The notes: generated by a model not told the origin, from the sequence alone. A stretch of 64,000 nt of DNA from Bacillus sp. FSL K6-3431 (GCF_038002605.1 NZ_JBBOCT010000001.1:248001-312000); one strand, 5' to 3'; counted from the stretch's first letter, positions 36,313-46,082 are shown. Numbers and translations: made by a program.

Positions 36313-36445
36313 TTGATTGGAGTGAAAGGCGACGACTCCTGGGGGATCAGCGTGACAGGTGAGAGACCCCGCAAGGCGCGAAGCGACTGAGGAGGCTCAC
36401 CGCACGCCCCACGGAACGCGTCCGCCTGGAACGGAAATCAACGGT
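36313..36445 (+). repeat. GC-rich dispersed Bacillaceae repeat
   Basis: About 133 bases, strikingly GC-rich, opening GATTGGAGTGAAAGGCGACG and closing GGAACGGAAATCAACGG. It includes ACTCCTGGGGGATCAGCGTG and AGGAGGCTCACCGCACGCCC. From memory this is a widely dispersed intergenic repeat of Bacillaceae; the ends GTTGATT / AATCAAC are complementary. Function unknown. It lies just ahead of the araC-type gene. Confidence 0.65.
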
Positions 36446-36607
36446 AGCAGGCGAACACATTGTATGTAGATTATTATCTCATTACATACAGAATAGGCAA
36501 TTCTACTATTAAAAGTAGAAGGAGACATGAAAAAGTGGCACAAGAAAACCTTGTACCATCTGCCTCGGTGAATGCCGAGAGTCTATTGACTATATGGGAG
36601 GATTATC

Positions 36608-37429
36608 TTGGGATTACAGACAACGAATATACCTATAACTGAAGTACGTCTATATGAAAATCAACATTTGAGAGGAAATCATATTTCCGATCATTATCAT
36701 GATCATTTCCAGGTTTTGTATGCACTTAATGGGCAAGGGAAAGTGACACTAGATGAAAAGCAATATGAATTCTCGAGGGATCAGGTTGTCCTAATTGTTC
36801 CAAACTCGATTCATTCTATTACTGCATATTCAAAACTATCTGTTCTTGTCTTGGCTTTTTCCCCATCTGCTTTAAGTCATTATATAGAAGATGGATTATT
36901 AAATAGTTTGCAAGCACATTCGCAATACTATCAATTAGATGTCGTTCGGGCTAGTGAAATCAGGCAAATATTACGAAAAATACTTTTTGAACAAACGGAC
37001 TATGATAGCCTATGCAAATATGCTTCACCAATTTATTTGTATGAATTACTGTTGATTTTAATCCGCTTCAATATGGAAAAGAAATTCGATAATGCTAATG
37101 ATATGAGATCATTAAAGTTGCAACAATATATTGATACCAGATATTTCGAAAATATAACTGCTGAGGATTTATCACTGAAATTCGGCATCTCATCTCGTTA
37201 CATCAATGATATATTTAAGGAAAAATTCCATGAAACGCCACTACAATATTTGCAAAAAGTACGAATCAATCGGGCAAAGGAATTGTTAACAGAATCGGAT
37301 AAAGATATTGTTTCCATTTGCTTTGAAGTAGGATATGAAACACTTTCGACATTTTACCGTACATTTAGAAATATTGTCGGAATGTCTCCAAATAAGTTCC
37401 GTATTCTTCAAAAAGAGCAAATGGAGTAG
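36608..37429 (+). CDS. AraC family transcriptional regulator
   Basis: 273 residues. N-terminal cupin sensor domain (HISDHYHDHFQVLYALNGQGKV) and a C-terminal double helix-turn-helix (ITAEDLSLKFGISSRYIND; VSICFEVGYETLSTFYRTF). TTG start six bases after GGGAGG. Located 140 bases upstream of, and co-directional with, the TRAP/catabolic operon, so it is probably its activator; the inducer is unknown. Confidence 0.9.
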   Translation: MGLQTTNIPITEVRLYENQHLRGNHISDHYHDHFQVLYALNGQGKVTLDEKQYEFSRDQVVLIVPNSIHSITAYSKLSVLVLAFSPSALSHYIEDGLLNSLQAHSQYYQLDVVRASEIRQILRKILFEQTDYDSLCKYASPIYLYELLLILIRFNMEKKFDNANDMRSLKLQQYIDTRYFENITAEDLSLKFGISSRYINDIFKEKFHETPLQYLQKVRINRAKELLTESDKDIVSICFEVGYETLSTFYRTFRNIVGMSPNKFRILQKEQME

Positions 37430-37536
37430 TTTGTTTAACATCTAAATGTTTTTACTATAACTTTCCAAAATTAAGAATCTACCTCCTAATGTAATAAGAC
37501 AATTATTTGTTTACACTACATAATAAACACACGTAA

Positions 37537-37550
37537 TGAAAGCGCTTTAG
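37537..37550 (+). promoter_or_regulatory. Putative catabolite-responsive element (cre)
   Basis: TGAAAGCGCTTTAG, with the palindromic core AAAGCGCTTT, about 20 bases before dctP. It fits the CcpA cre consensus except at the last two positions, suggesting carbon catabolite repression of the operon. Confidence 0.6.
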
Positions 37551-37568
37551 TTAGAGGAGGAGAATGAA

Positions 37569-38603
37569 GTGCGAAAAAATTGGATGGTAATACCTATTTG
37601 TATTTTGCTTCTATCATTGTTCATTGTTGGTTGTAGCAAATCGACAACGAATGATAATGGAAAAAGCGGTTCTGGGCCAGATAAGAAAGAATATGAAATT
37701 AAATTTGCACATGTTGTAAGTGCTTCTACAGCAAAGGGGAAAGCGGCAGAAAAGTTTGCTGAATTATTAGAGGAAAGAACGAATGGTCAAATCAAGGTGG
37801 AGATTTTTCCTGATTCGCAGTTGGGATCAGACAGAGAAATAACAGAGCAAATGCAGTCTGGCACTGTTCAAATGAATGCTCCTTTTACAGGTGTAATGCC
37901 ATCTTTTGTAAAGCAATTTGAAATTTTTGACTTACCGTATGTATTTTCTGACAAAGACGTTGCTTTTAAGGCAATGCATGGTAAGTTGGGCGATATGTTG
38001 AATGAAAAATTAGAAAAGCAAGGTTTAAGAGGGCTTGGGTACTGGGATGGTGGGTTTAAACATTTTACAAATTCTAAACATCCAATTGAATCTCCTAAAG
38101 ATTTATCCGGATTAAAGATGCGTGCATCTCAAAGTCCTCTATTGATTTCTCAATTCAAAGCATTAAATGCTGGGGGGATTTCGATAGACTTTGCTGAACT
38201 TTACACAGCGCTTCAAACTAAAACGGTTGATGGGCAAGAAAACCCTTTATCCAATGTGATTAGTAAAAAATTTTATGAGGTGCAAGATTATTTGACGTTA
38301 AGTGCACATGGGTATATGGGATATGCTCTGATGATCAGCGACGAATTCTATAAAGGCTTGCCAGTTGACCTTCAAAAAACAGTTACTGATGTTGCCGAGG
38401 AAGTAACGAAATGGCAATGGGAATTGGCTGCTGCTGATGAGGAGGAGTATATGAAAATATTAGACGAATCTGGTATCCAGATCACTGAATTTAATGACGA
38501 AGATAAAGACGCATTTCTAAAATTAACCGACAATGTTATTGATGAGTTTATGGAAATCGATGGTAGTCAAGAACTACTAGACGCTATTAAAAAGGTAAAT
38601 TAA
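37569..38603 (+). CDS. dctP: TRAP transporter substrate-binding lipoprotein (DctP)
   Basis: 344 residues. Lipobox VGC near residue 21, then the DctP fold: FAHVVSASTAKGKAAEKFAEL at the start, LPYVFSDKD, LKMRASQSPLL carrying the Arg that binds the substrate carboxylate, and TKTVDGQENPLSN. Captures an organic acid for the DctQM permease. GTG start behind GAGGAGGAG. First gene of a probable six-gene operon. Confidence 0.94.
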   Translation: MRKNWMVIPICILLLSLFIVGCSKSTTNDNGKSGSGPDKKEYEIKFAHVVSASTAKGKAAEKFAELLEERTNGQIKVEIFPDSQLGSDREITEQMQSGTVQMNAPFTGVMPSFVKQFEIFDLPYVFSDKDVAFKAMHGKLGDMLNEKLEKQGLRGLGYWDGGFKHFTNSKHPIESPKDLSGLKMRASQSPLLISQFKALNAGGISIDFAELYTALQTKTVDGQENPLSNVISKKFYEVQDYLTLSAHGYMGYALMISDEFYKGLPVDLQKTVTDVAEEVTKWQWELAAADEEEYMKILDESGIQITEFNDEDKDAFLKLTDNVIDEFMEIDGSQELLDAIKKVN

Positions 38604-38664
38604 ATTATCATGCATAACGAGGGGCGGCTTAGGCGGCCCTATTTTTAAAAAAGGGGGATAAATT

Positions 38665-39186
38665 GTGCGGAAAGCTAATAAGATACTAGATTATTTGGAG
38701 GAGTATGTAGCTGTATCCACGCTAATATTTACTTCTTTGCTTGTCTTTACACAGGTTGTTTTAAGGTATTTATTTAATTATTCACTTCACTGGTCTGAGG
38801 AAGTAGCAAGATATTTAATTGTTTGGTTTATTTTTATTGGCAGTAGTATTGCGGTAAGGGAAAAGGCCCATGCCGCCGTGGATGCTGTTGTTATCTACCT
38901 ACCTTCTATATTTAAAAAGATATTTTCAATTTTAGCTAATGCTACAGCGATGGGTTTCTGTATTATTATTATTTTATCCGGGTGTAAGGCGATTTTAAAT
39001 GTAGTTCAATATGATAGTGTAACACCATCTTTAGGGATTCCTATGTATATTCCTTATCTAGCTATTCCAGTTGGTGGAGCATTAATGTTGTTGCGTTTTT
39101 TTCAAATTCTCCTAGATGATATTAAGACTTTTAGAACAAATGATCCGGTAGTAAATACAACAGTTGAGGAGATGACAAAACTATGA
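38665..39186 (+). CDS. dctQ: TRAP transporter small permease (DctQ)
   Basis: 173 residues with four transmembrane helices, and the family block VVLRYLFNYSLHWSEEVARYL. GTG start behind AAAGGGGG. Overlaps dctM by four bases. Confidence 0.92.
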   Translation: MRKANKILDYLEEYVAVSTLIFTSLLVFTQVVLRYLFNYSLHWSEEVARYLIVWFIFIGSSIAVREKAHAAVDAVVIYLPSIFKKIFSILANATAMGFCIIIILSGCKAILNVVQYDSVTPSLGIPMYIPYLAIPVGGALMLLRFFQILLDDIKTFRTNDPVVNTTVEEMTKL

Positions 39187-40436
39187 TCATTGTCATTTTT
39201 ATTCTTCTCATGCTACTTAGTACGCCAATTGCTGCCGCCATAGGTTTATCTAGTTTTATTGCAATGTTTCAAGGGAATATATCTATAGATACATTTGCGC
39301 GGACAATGTTTTCAGGAATTGACTCTTTTACTTTAATGGCTATTCCTTTTTTTGTTTTTGCGGGTGATTTAATGCTTGCCGGTGGTACATCCAAGAGATT
39401 GATAGATCTAGCTAAAAAATTAGTAGGCTGGACAACAGGGGGTCTACCAATTGCGGGAGTTATGTCCTCTATGCTTTTTGCTGCTTTATCAGGTTCTAGC
39501 CCTGCAACAGTGGCTGCGATTGGCGGTATTATGATACCATCATTAAAAGAGGCAGGATACTCTCCTAGATTTGCTGTAGGATTAATGTGTGCGGCAGGGT
39601 CGTTAGGAATTATTATCCCTCCTAGTATTACGTTGTTGGTTTATGGAGCAGTCGCTGAAGTATCAATTAGTCAGCTATTCATTGCAGGAATTATACCGGG
39701 AATATTTATTGGACTCGTATTGATTGTCCTTAGTTATATTATCGCAAAAAAACAAGGTCATAAACCTGATAAACGGGTAGGCTTGCGAGAGTTGTGGAAC
39801 TCTACAAAAGCAGCAATTTGGGGGATTATGATGCCCGTAATTGTTTTGGGTGGGATTTATAAAGGTTTTTTCACCCCTACTGAAGCGGCTGCAGTCGCTA
39901 TTGTGTATAGCTTAGTAATTGGATTTTTTGTGTATAAAGAACTTAATATAAAGACATTGTTTACTGTAACAAAGAGATCAGTTGTCACCTCTTCCATGAT
40001 CATGCTTGTTATCGCAGCAGCAAAAACATTTAGTTGGTATTTAACCTATGAGCAAATTCCGACAAAACTAGCAGCGAATATTATGGAATTTGCTACAACT
40101 CCATTCTTCTTCTTAATGATAGTAACAATTGTATTATTAATTGTAGGAATGTTTATGGATTCAAGTGCTGCCATATTGATTCTTGTCCCTCTTTTTTTAC
40201 CAATCGTAATAGAAATGGGGATCAACCCAATTCATTTTGGAGTGATTATGATCGTGAATCTTGCTATTGGCATGTTAACTCCACCTTTCGGCTTAAATCT
40301 ATTTGTTGCTTCTGGTATTAGTAACATGTCTCTTACATCAGTAACTAGAGGTGCTTTTCCATTTATCATAGTACTAATTATGACTTTACTTGTGATCACA
40401 TTTATTCCACAAATATCTTTATTTTTAACAGAATGA
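39183..40436 (+). CDS. dctM: TRAP transporter large permease (DctM)
   Basis: 417 residues with about 12 transmembrane helices. DctM hallmarks: AIPFFVFAGDLMLAGG, LSGSSPATVAAIGGIMIPSL, GIIIPPSITLLVYG and NLAIGMLTPPFGLNLFVASG. It imports the DctP-bound substrate with sodium symport. The start overlaps the end of dctQ by four bases. Confidence 0.95.
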   Translation: MIIVIFILLMLLSTPIAAAIGLSSFIAMFQGNISIDTFARTMFSGIDSFTLMAIPFFVFAGDLMLAGGTSKRLIDLAKKLVGWTTGGLPIAGVMSSMLFAALSGSSPATVAAIGGIMIPSLKEAGYSPRFAVGLMCAAGSLGIIIPPSITLLVYGAVAEVSISQLFIAGIIPGIFIGLVLIVLSYIIAKKQGHKPDKRVGLRELWNSTKAAIWGIMMPVIVLGGIYKGFFTPTEAAAVAIVYSLVIGFFVYKELNIKTLFTVTKRSVVTSSMIMLVIAAAKTFSWYLTYEQIPTKLAANIMEFATTPFFFLMIVTIVLLIVGMFMDSSAAILILVPLFLPIVIEMGINPIHFGVIMIVNLAIGMLTPPFGLNLFVASGISNMSLTSVTRGAFPFIIVLIMTLLVITFIPQISLFLTE

Positions 40437-40635
40437 TTAAATGGATATGAAGAATAGTTCAAAAACCGTGCGAATATAGCACGATTTTTTGTCGGATAAA
40501 TACATATTTTTACCTGGTTTAATGATTTAATTCCGATATTGCACATTCGGTTCCTATATAGATAAGACGCAAAAGCTAGTTACATATAGAATCAACATAT
40601 GCTTAAAATTAATCGAAATTAGAGGGGTGTTTTTA

Positions 40636-41829
40636 ATGTCTATTATTAATGTAGGAATTATTATGAATGGTGTAACAGGAAGAATGGGAACAAACCAGCA
40701 TTTAATTCGTTCGATTGTTGCTATCCGAAATCAAGGAGGAGTGAAACTTCAAAATGGTAACGTAATTATGCCTGATCCTATTTTAGTCGGGAGAAACGAG
40801 AATAAATTAAAGAGCCTGGCTGAAACACACAATATTGATCGTTGGAGTACAGACTTGGATTCATGCTTAGAAAACAATGAAAATGCTATCTATTTTGATG
40901 CGCAAACTACAGTGCGTAGGGCAAAGGATATTCGTAAGGCAATTAAAGCGGGCAAGCATATTTATTGCGAAAAACCTACTGCAACTAGTGTGGAAGAATC
41001 ATTAGAACTTGCTCAATTGGCGTATGAAGCTGGAGTGAAAAATGGAGTTGTACAAGATAAATTATTTCTTCCAGGAATGTTGAAATTAAAACGTCTCATA
41101 GACTCTGGATTTTTTGGAGAAATACTTTCCGTTCGAATGGAGTTTGGATATTGGGTGTTTGAAGGGGATTGGCAGCCTGGGCAACGACCATCTTGGAATT
41201 ATCGCAAAGAAGACGGTGGTGGGATTATTGTAGATATGTTTGCTCACTGGCGCTATGTGCTAGATAACTTATTTGGGAATGTGCAAAGTGTTTCCTGTAT
41301 TGGAGCTACACATATACCGAAAAGAATTGATGAACAAGGAGATCCGTATGCTTGTACAGCAGATGATGCAGCATATGCAACATTCGAGTTGGAAGGCGGA
41401 ATCATTGTTCAAGCCAATTCTTCTTGGACAGTAAGAGTGAATCGAGATGATCTACTTACCATTCAAGTGGACGGTACAGAAGGTAGCGCAGTAGCAGGAT
41501 TACGAGATTGCAAGGCACAACACCGCGTAAATACACCGAAGCCTGTGTGGAATCCAGATATCGAAAATCCTTTCAGCTTTTTGGAGCAATGGCAGGAAGT
41601 GCCAACAAATGATGTTTTTGATAATGCCTTTAAAGTGCAGTGGGAGTTATTCTTACAACATATTGTAAACGATGAGCCATTTCCATGGGATCTTCTTGAA
41701 GGAGCAAAAGGAACGCAACTTTCAGATCTTGGATTAAAATCATGGGAAGAACGCTGCTGGGTTGATGTACCGGAATTATCAATTGGAGGTGTTTCTAGTG
41801 GCGAAAAAGTTGAAGTTACCAAGGGCTAA
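40636..41829 (+). CDS. Gfo/Idh/MocA-type oxidoreductase
   Basis: 397 residues. N-terminal Rossmann-type NAD(P) site (NVGIIMNGVTGRMG), the family HIYCEKPTA motif near residue 115 with its active-site Lys, and a C-terminal alpha/beta domain (MFAHWRYVLDNLFG carries the likely catalytic His). Oxidises or reduces a sugar or sugar acid. The ATG at 40636 follows GAGGGG. The end overlaps the next gene by 32 bases. Confidence 0.88.
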   Translation: MSIINVGIIMNGVTGRMGTNQHLIRSIVAIRNQGGVKLQNGNVIMPDPILVGRNENKLKSLAETHNIDRWSTDLDSCLENNENAIYFDAQTTVRRAKDIRKAIKAGKHIYCEKPTATSVEESLELAQLAYEAGVKNGVVQDKLFLPGMLKLKRLIDSGFFGEILSVRMEFGYWVFEGDWQPGQRPSWNYRKEDGGGIIVDMFAHWRYVLDNLFGNVQSVSCIGATHIPKRIDEQGDPYACTADDAAYATFELEGGIIVQANSSWTVRVNRDDLLTIQVDGTEGSAVAGLRDCKAQHRVNTPKPVWNPDIENPFSFLEQWQEVPTNDVFDNAFKVQWELFLQHIVNDEPFPWDLLEGAKGTQLSDLGLKSWEERCWVDVPELSIGGVSSGEKVEVTKG

Positions 41830-42961
41830 CGGCACTTTTACCGATTATCAACCAGGTCAAGTATCTGTGTTTGAGATTCCTAACAAACCATTCCAAAGTA
41901 GAATTGCCTTCTCAGCAGCGCATGTAGTATGTGATCCATTAGCAAATACAGATCCACTTACTAATCCGCAAATTGATTGGGACGAAACCTTGGCTTATCG
42001 TCGTCATTTATGGTCGCTTGGACTATCCGTTGCTGAGGCAATGGATACGGCACAACGCGGAATGGGCCTGAGTTGGAATGGGGCACAGGAATTGATCAAA
42101 CGCTCCGTTACTGAAGCTCGTGCAGTGGGTGGTAGAATTGCCTGTGGTGCAGGTACGGATCATTTATTACCTAGCGCGCAAATAACACTTGAGCAGGTAG
42201 AGGCAGCATATGAAGAACAATGTGGCTTTATAGAAAACGAGGGCGGAGCAATTATTTTAATGGCAAGTCGTGCACTTGCAGCCTGTGCAAACGGACCAGA
42301 AGATTATCATAGAGTATATAGTAAGATTTTAGGACAAGTGTCACAGCCTGTTATTCTCCATTGGTTAGGTGATATGTTTGATCCCGCTTTAAAGGGGTAC
42401 TGGGGACATGATAATATCGATGATGCGATGGAAGTTTGTCTTAATATTATTTGGGATAATCAAGAAAAAATCGACGGGATAAAAATATCGCTATTAGATG
42501 CTGATCGTGAAATAGAGATGAGAAGGCTATTGCCTAAAAATGTGAAAATGTATACGGGTGATGATTTTAATTACCCTTCATTGATTCAAGGAGATGAACA
42601 AGGCTTTAGTCACGCACTTTTAGGTATTTTTGATGCAATTGCCCCAGCAGCTGCAGCTGCATTACATGCACTGGATGCAGGAGACTTAAATAAATATAAT
42701 GCACTATTAGAAAAAACAGTGCCTTTGTCTAGACATATATTCCAACAGCCTACGTATTCCTACAAAACAGGTATCGTATTTATGGCCTATTTGAATGGGC
42801 ACCAAAAGCATTTTCGAATGATCGGTGGAGCGGAAAGTGCCAGATCGATTACCCATTTAGCAGAATTGTTTTTATTGGCAGATCAAGCGGGACTATTAGT
42901 GGACCCACAACTTGCTGCTGATAGAATGAAACATATATTAGTCACTTCGGGAATCGAATAG
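41798..42961 (+). CDS. DUF993 family protein (aldolase-like TIM barrel)
   Basis: 387 residues of the DUF993 family, annotated by similarity as dihydrodipicolinate-synthase-like. Conserved patches: FSAAHVVCDPLANTDP, GMGLSWNGAQELIKRS, CGAGTDHL, VILHWLGDMFDPALKGYWG with possible metal-binding His/Asp, and DGIKISLLDADRE containing a candidate Schiff-base Lys. GTG start behind GGAGGTG, translationally coupled to the oxidoreductase. The reaction is unknown; retro-aldol cleavage of an oxidised sugar is an inference. Confidence 0.82.
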   Translation: MAKKLKLPRANGTFTDYQPGQVSVFEIPNKPFQSRIAFSAAHVVCDPLANTDPLTNPQIDWDETLAYRRHLWSLGLSVAEAMDTAQRGMGLSWNGAQELIKRSVTEARAVGGRIACGAGTDHLLPSAQITLEQVEAAYEEQCGFIENEGGAIILMASRALAACANGPEDYHRVYSKILGQVSQPVILHWLGDMFDPALKGYWGHDNIDDAMEVCLNIIWDNQEKIDGIKISLLDADREIEMRRLLPKNVKMYTGDDFNYPSLIQGDEQGFSHALLGIFDAIAPAAAAALHALDAGDLNKYNALLEKTVPLSRHIFQQPTYSYKTGIVFMAYLNGHQKHFRMIGGAESARSITHLAELFLLADQAGLLVDPQLAADRMKHILVTSGIE

Positions 42962-42971
42962 GAGGGATAGC

Positions 42972-43793
42972 ATGGGGAAAATAGAAACAATAGAGCGGCT
43001 TAGCCTAAATCAAATTACGACGGACAAATGGGATCTTCGTGAAGCTGTAGAAGGATGTGTGCGGGCTGGTATCCCTTCGATCGCAATATGGCGGCATAAA
43101 TTGACTGAAATGGGTTTAGCTGAAAGTAAAAAATTAGTGCTTGATGCCGGTCTTAAAGTTTCCAGTCTTTGTAGAGGCGGGATGTTCCCCGCAGCTACAA
43201 GTGTTGAGCGACAAAAAAGGATCGATGATAACAAGCGTGCAATAGAGGAAGCTGCTGAGTTGGGCACAGATGTACTAGTACTCGTTTGTGGTCCATCACC
43301 TAATAAGGATATTGAAACTGCACGTAAAATGGTTGCTGAAGGAATTGAGCAAATAATACCATTTGCGCAACAATATGGAGTTAAATTAGGGATCGAACCA
43401 CTTCATCCAATGTATGCAGCAGAGCGAAGTGTCATCGTCACATTAAACCATGCAAATACGCTTGCAGAGCAATTCAATACCGATGCAGTAGGGGTGGTTG
43501 TGGATGTATTCCACGTCTGGTGGGATCCGGATTTATATAACCAAATTTCACGTGCAAGTGGAAAAATTCTTGGTTATCATGTCTCTGATTGGATTGTCCC
43601 AACTCCTGACTTGTTAATGGGAAGAGGGATGATGGGGGACGGCGTAATTGATTTAAGGAAAATACGAAATGCAGTGGAAGAAGCAGGCTATAAAGGCCCA
43701 ATTGAGGTTGAAATATTTAATCAAGAGATTTGGGATCGCCCTGGCGACCTTGTTTTGGAACAAATAAAGGAACGTTATCTGGAATATGTTTAA
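42972..43793 (+). CDS. Sugar phosphate isomerase/epimerase-like TIM barrel
   Basis: 273 residues, AP-endonuclease-2/xylose-isomerase fold. Metal ligands are visible as the Glu of GIEPLHPM, Asp/His in VVDVFHVWWDP, His in YHVSDW and Glu in IEVEIFN. Such enzymes isomerise or epimerise keto-sugars. GGAGG lies before the ATG. Last gene of the operon, ending in a short terminator beyond the repeat at 43805. Confidence 0.88.
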   Translation: MGKIETIERLSLNQITTDKWDLREAVEGCVRAGIPSIAIWRHKLTEMGLAESKKLVLDAGLKVSSLCRGGMFPAATSVERQKRIDDNKRAIEEAAELGTDVLVLVCGPSPNKDIETARKMVAEGIEQIIPFAQQYGVKLGIEPLHPMYAAERSVIVTLNHANTLAEQFNTDAVGVVVDVFHVWWDPDLYNQISRASGKILGYHVSDWIVPTPDLLMGRGMMGDGVIDLRKIRNAVEEAGYKGPIEVEIFNQEIWDRPGDLVLEQIKERYLEYV

Positions 43794-43804
43794 CTTCCAG
43801 CATT

Positions 43805-43933
43805 CATTCAGTGGGAGTGTAAACTCCGCCTGAATGAAGTGAAAGCCTCCAGCAGATGTCACAGATTTTCAGAGGAAGTTTATCGAGCGAGCTCGATAAA
43901 ATCTGGACGCAATTCCGCCGAGGCGAAATTGAT
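43805..43933 (+). repeat. 129-base structured repeat, copy 1
   Basis: Differs from the copy at 59968-60096 by only five bases. Nested stems: CATTCAG / CTGAATG enclosing GGAGT / ACTCC; CAGATTTT / AAAATCTG enclosing the palindrome TATCGAGCGAGCTCGATA. No open frame. Looks like a mobile or RNA-coding intergenic element. Confidence 0.75.
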
Positions 43934-43956
43934 TAATAGGTAATTGAAATGATGTT

Positions 43957-43985
43957 AAAAGTGTATCCTCCGGGTGCACTTTTTT
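43957..43985 (+). terminator. Terminator of the catabolic operon
   Basis: AAAAGTG / CACTTTT stem with a C/G-rich loop, followed by T. It lies beyond the repeat, about 160 bases from the last stop codon. Confidence 0.6.
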
Positions 43986-44237
43986 ATTATGCATTAACAT
44001 AAACTGAATCACACTGAGCTGAAGAGGGATCATTTTTAGAAGGAATCATTGTTATCGAGACGACCGGAACTTGGTTTACTTATTATCTGTGACTTCAAAA
44101 AGTAGATAATTGTAACTGATTCTATTTAAAGAAATTTATACAATATTTTCAATGAAGTTAATTATATTTTATCCTCTGACAATCGTTTTATTTAATTTAG
44201 CAATTCCAGAAGAGGAATATAGGAAGTAATCGAAATA
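43986..44237. other. Intergenic region, nothing recognisable
   Basis: A/T-rich spacer with no gene, repeat or clear promoter. Confidence 0.4.
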
Positions 44238-44289
44238 CAAAAAGGATAGGAATCTTTTCTATAGCAGAAAAGTTTCCTATCCTTTTTTT
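44238..44289. terminator. Bidirectional terminator before the VOC gene
   Basis: AAAAAGGATAGGAA / TTCCTATCCTTTTT with an inner TTTTC / GAAAA stem; A and T runs on both sides. Confidence 0.8.
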
Positions 44290-44293
44290 AACA

Positions 44294-44722
44294 TTATATA
44301 TTCATTTCACCACTATCATAGTTAAATTGCCATTCAATTCCAAACTTATCAGTAACAAGGCCGTAACATTTGCTCCAGAAAGTTTCTTGAAGCTCCATGC
44401 CTACTGTGCCACCTTCTTTAAGTTGAGTGAAATATGATTTGATATCATCCAAGTTTTTACTGGCGATCGACAGGCTTATATTGTTTCCTACAATAAAAGG
44501 CATATCAGGGAAAATATCTGAAAACATCACATTGCTCTCTTCGATCTTAAGGCGCGTGTGCATTACTAAATTTTTTGCTTCCTCTGGGAGAGGAAACTCT
44601 GGATTAGGCGGCATTTCTCCAAAGGTCATGATTTGTGGTTGTTCTGTTCCAAAAACCTGTGCATAAAATTCTACGGCATCGCGACAGTTCCCATTAAAGT
44701 TAAGATAAGCATCAACTGACAT
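44294..44722 (-). CDS. VOC family protein (PhnB-like)
   Basis: 142 residues with the two beta-alpha-beta repeats of the glyoxalase/PhnB fold: YLNFNGNCRDAVEFYAQVFG at the start and TFWSKCYGLVTDKFGIEWQ at the end. Substrate unknown. The ATG at 44722 follows GGGGAGTGGAG; a GTG nine bases upstream is less likely. A distant homologue lies at 61976. Confidence 0.88.
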   Translation of the reverse strand: MSVDAYLNFNGNCRDAVEFYAQVFGTEQPQIMTFGEMPPNPEFPLPEEAKNLVMHTRLKIEESNVMFSDIFPDMPFIVGNNISLSIASKNLDDIKSYFTQLKEGGTVGMELQETFWSKCYGLVTDKFGIEWQFNYDSGEMNI

Positions 44723-44731
44723 TAGCTCCAC

Positions 44732-45131
44732 TCCCCAGTATTAAATTGTAAATCATTTATTAAATGATCTATTTCCATATTGTAACATTTAACATTACAA
44801 TATCAAAAAAATGGATAACATATTTTTATTGCTGAACATCAATTAGTAGGACAAAAGGTATCGTATTTTATTCGTATGCCTTTTGAATATCTTAGTGAAC
44901 TACCACGCACAGAGGGCTAGTTATTGTCGTGGAAGGGAAAATGAAAAGTAAATATCAGGGCAATATAAAGCGAAGAGAAGTAAGGGGATATTTTCAAATG
45001 TACCGAGATGGTAAGAATAGTGTAAATTGTGGCTTATAAGTAAAAAAAAAACAGTGACGTTGCGTAACTTTTCTGTAATTCAGCAGACTCTATCATACGT
45101 CTTATATCTAACAGATTGAATAGGAGAAACG
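44732..45131. other. Accessory spacer with possible gene fragments
   Basis: Plus-strand frames read protein-like but short: one near 44830-44919 ends in FIRMPFEYLSELPRTEG, and a 32-codon frame 44941-45039 has GGAAGGG before its ATG. Neither is recognisable; the region may hold remains of decayed genes. Confidence 0.3.
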
Positions 45132-46082
45132 ATGATTAAAACAATAGCAATTAATAAAGAATTTGAGTTGATAACAAATCTGGAAATCACAGAATTAATT
45201 GTGGGAAATTATCTTTGGTACTGGATTGATTTTGATCGCTCCGATGAAGAAGAAATAAAATTATTAAGTAAACCATTAGGCTTTCATCCATTAGCGATTG
45301 AAGATTGCATAAACACCATACAAAGACCAAAATTAGATTATTATGAAGATCATATCTTTTTTGTTACACAGGCGATAACCCCTGAAAATCTTATGAGAGA
45401 AGAAATAAATCTTTTTTTAGGAGAAAATTATATTGTTACTTTTCATCAAGAGGTTTCTAAAGAAGTTGAAAATGTGTGGGAGCGCTTTGAGCATACATCA
45501 AATATAGAAGAATGGGAACCAATCCAGGTTTTGTATCATGTTTTAGATAAAATTGTTGATAATTATTTTCCACTGGTTGAAACAATTGAAGATACTCTAA
45601 ATGAGATTGATGAAAATTCTAATAAAAAGTCTATGGGATTGCTACTTGAGGAATTATTTGAGACGAGACATCATCTTCTTTCTTTAAGACATGTGGTATC
45701 GCCGATGAGGGATCTTGCCTATCGAATCCTTAACTCTCAAAGATTCACTGAAATCCAAAAGAAGCAGGCGTATTTTTCTGATATTCACGATCATTTATTA
45801 AAACTTACTGAAATGATTGAAGAAAATCGTGAACTAACTACGGACATAAGAGATAGCTATATTTCCTTAAATGCACATCAAACAAATCGTGTGATGAAGG
45901 TTCTCACAGTCATTACAACCATTTTTATGCCGCTCACTTTTATCGCTGGTATTTATGGAATGAATTTTGAAAATATGCCCGAATTAACTTGAAAATATGG
46001 TTATTTTGAAACCGTATCCTTAATGTTTTTGATAGGAATCGGAATGTTTATATGGTTTAGAAAAAAGGGATGGTTTAAGTAG
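45132..46082 (+). pseudogene. corA: corA magnesium transporter gene with in-frame TGA
   Basis: The frame encodes a CorA-type protein: long acidic N-terminal domain, coiled-coil region, and the first transmembrane helix with the GMN selectivity motif (GIYGMNF). Codon 287 (45990-45992) is TGA where relatives have TGG (PELTW-KYGYF). The frame then continues intact for 29 codons through the second transmembrane helix to RKKGWFK and a TAG at 46080. Loss of the second helix should inactivate the channel, so it is called a pseudogene; readthrough or a sequencing error are alternatives. Confidence 0.85.

Noticed and set aside
36460..36642. 60-codon frame before the AraC gene
   Set aside because: No recognisable sequence; it overlaps the AraC start, and its beginning lies just after the dispersed repeat.
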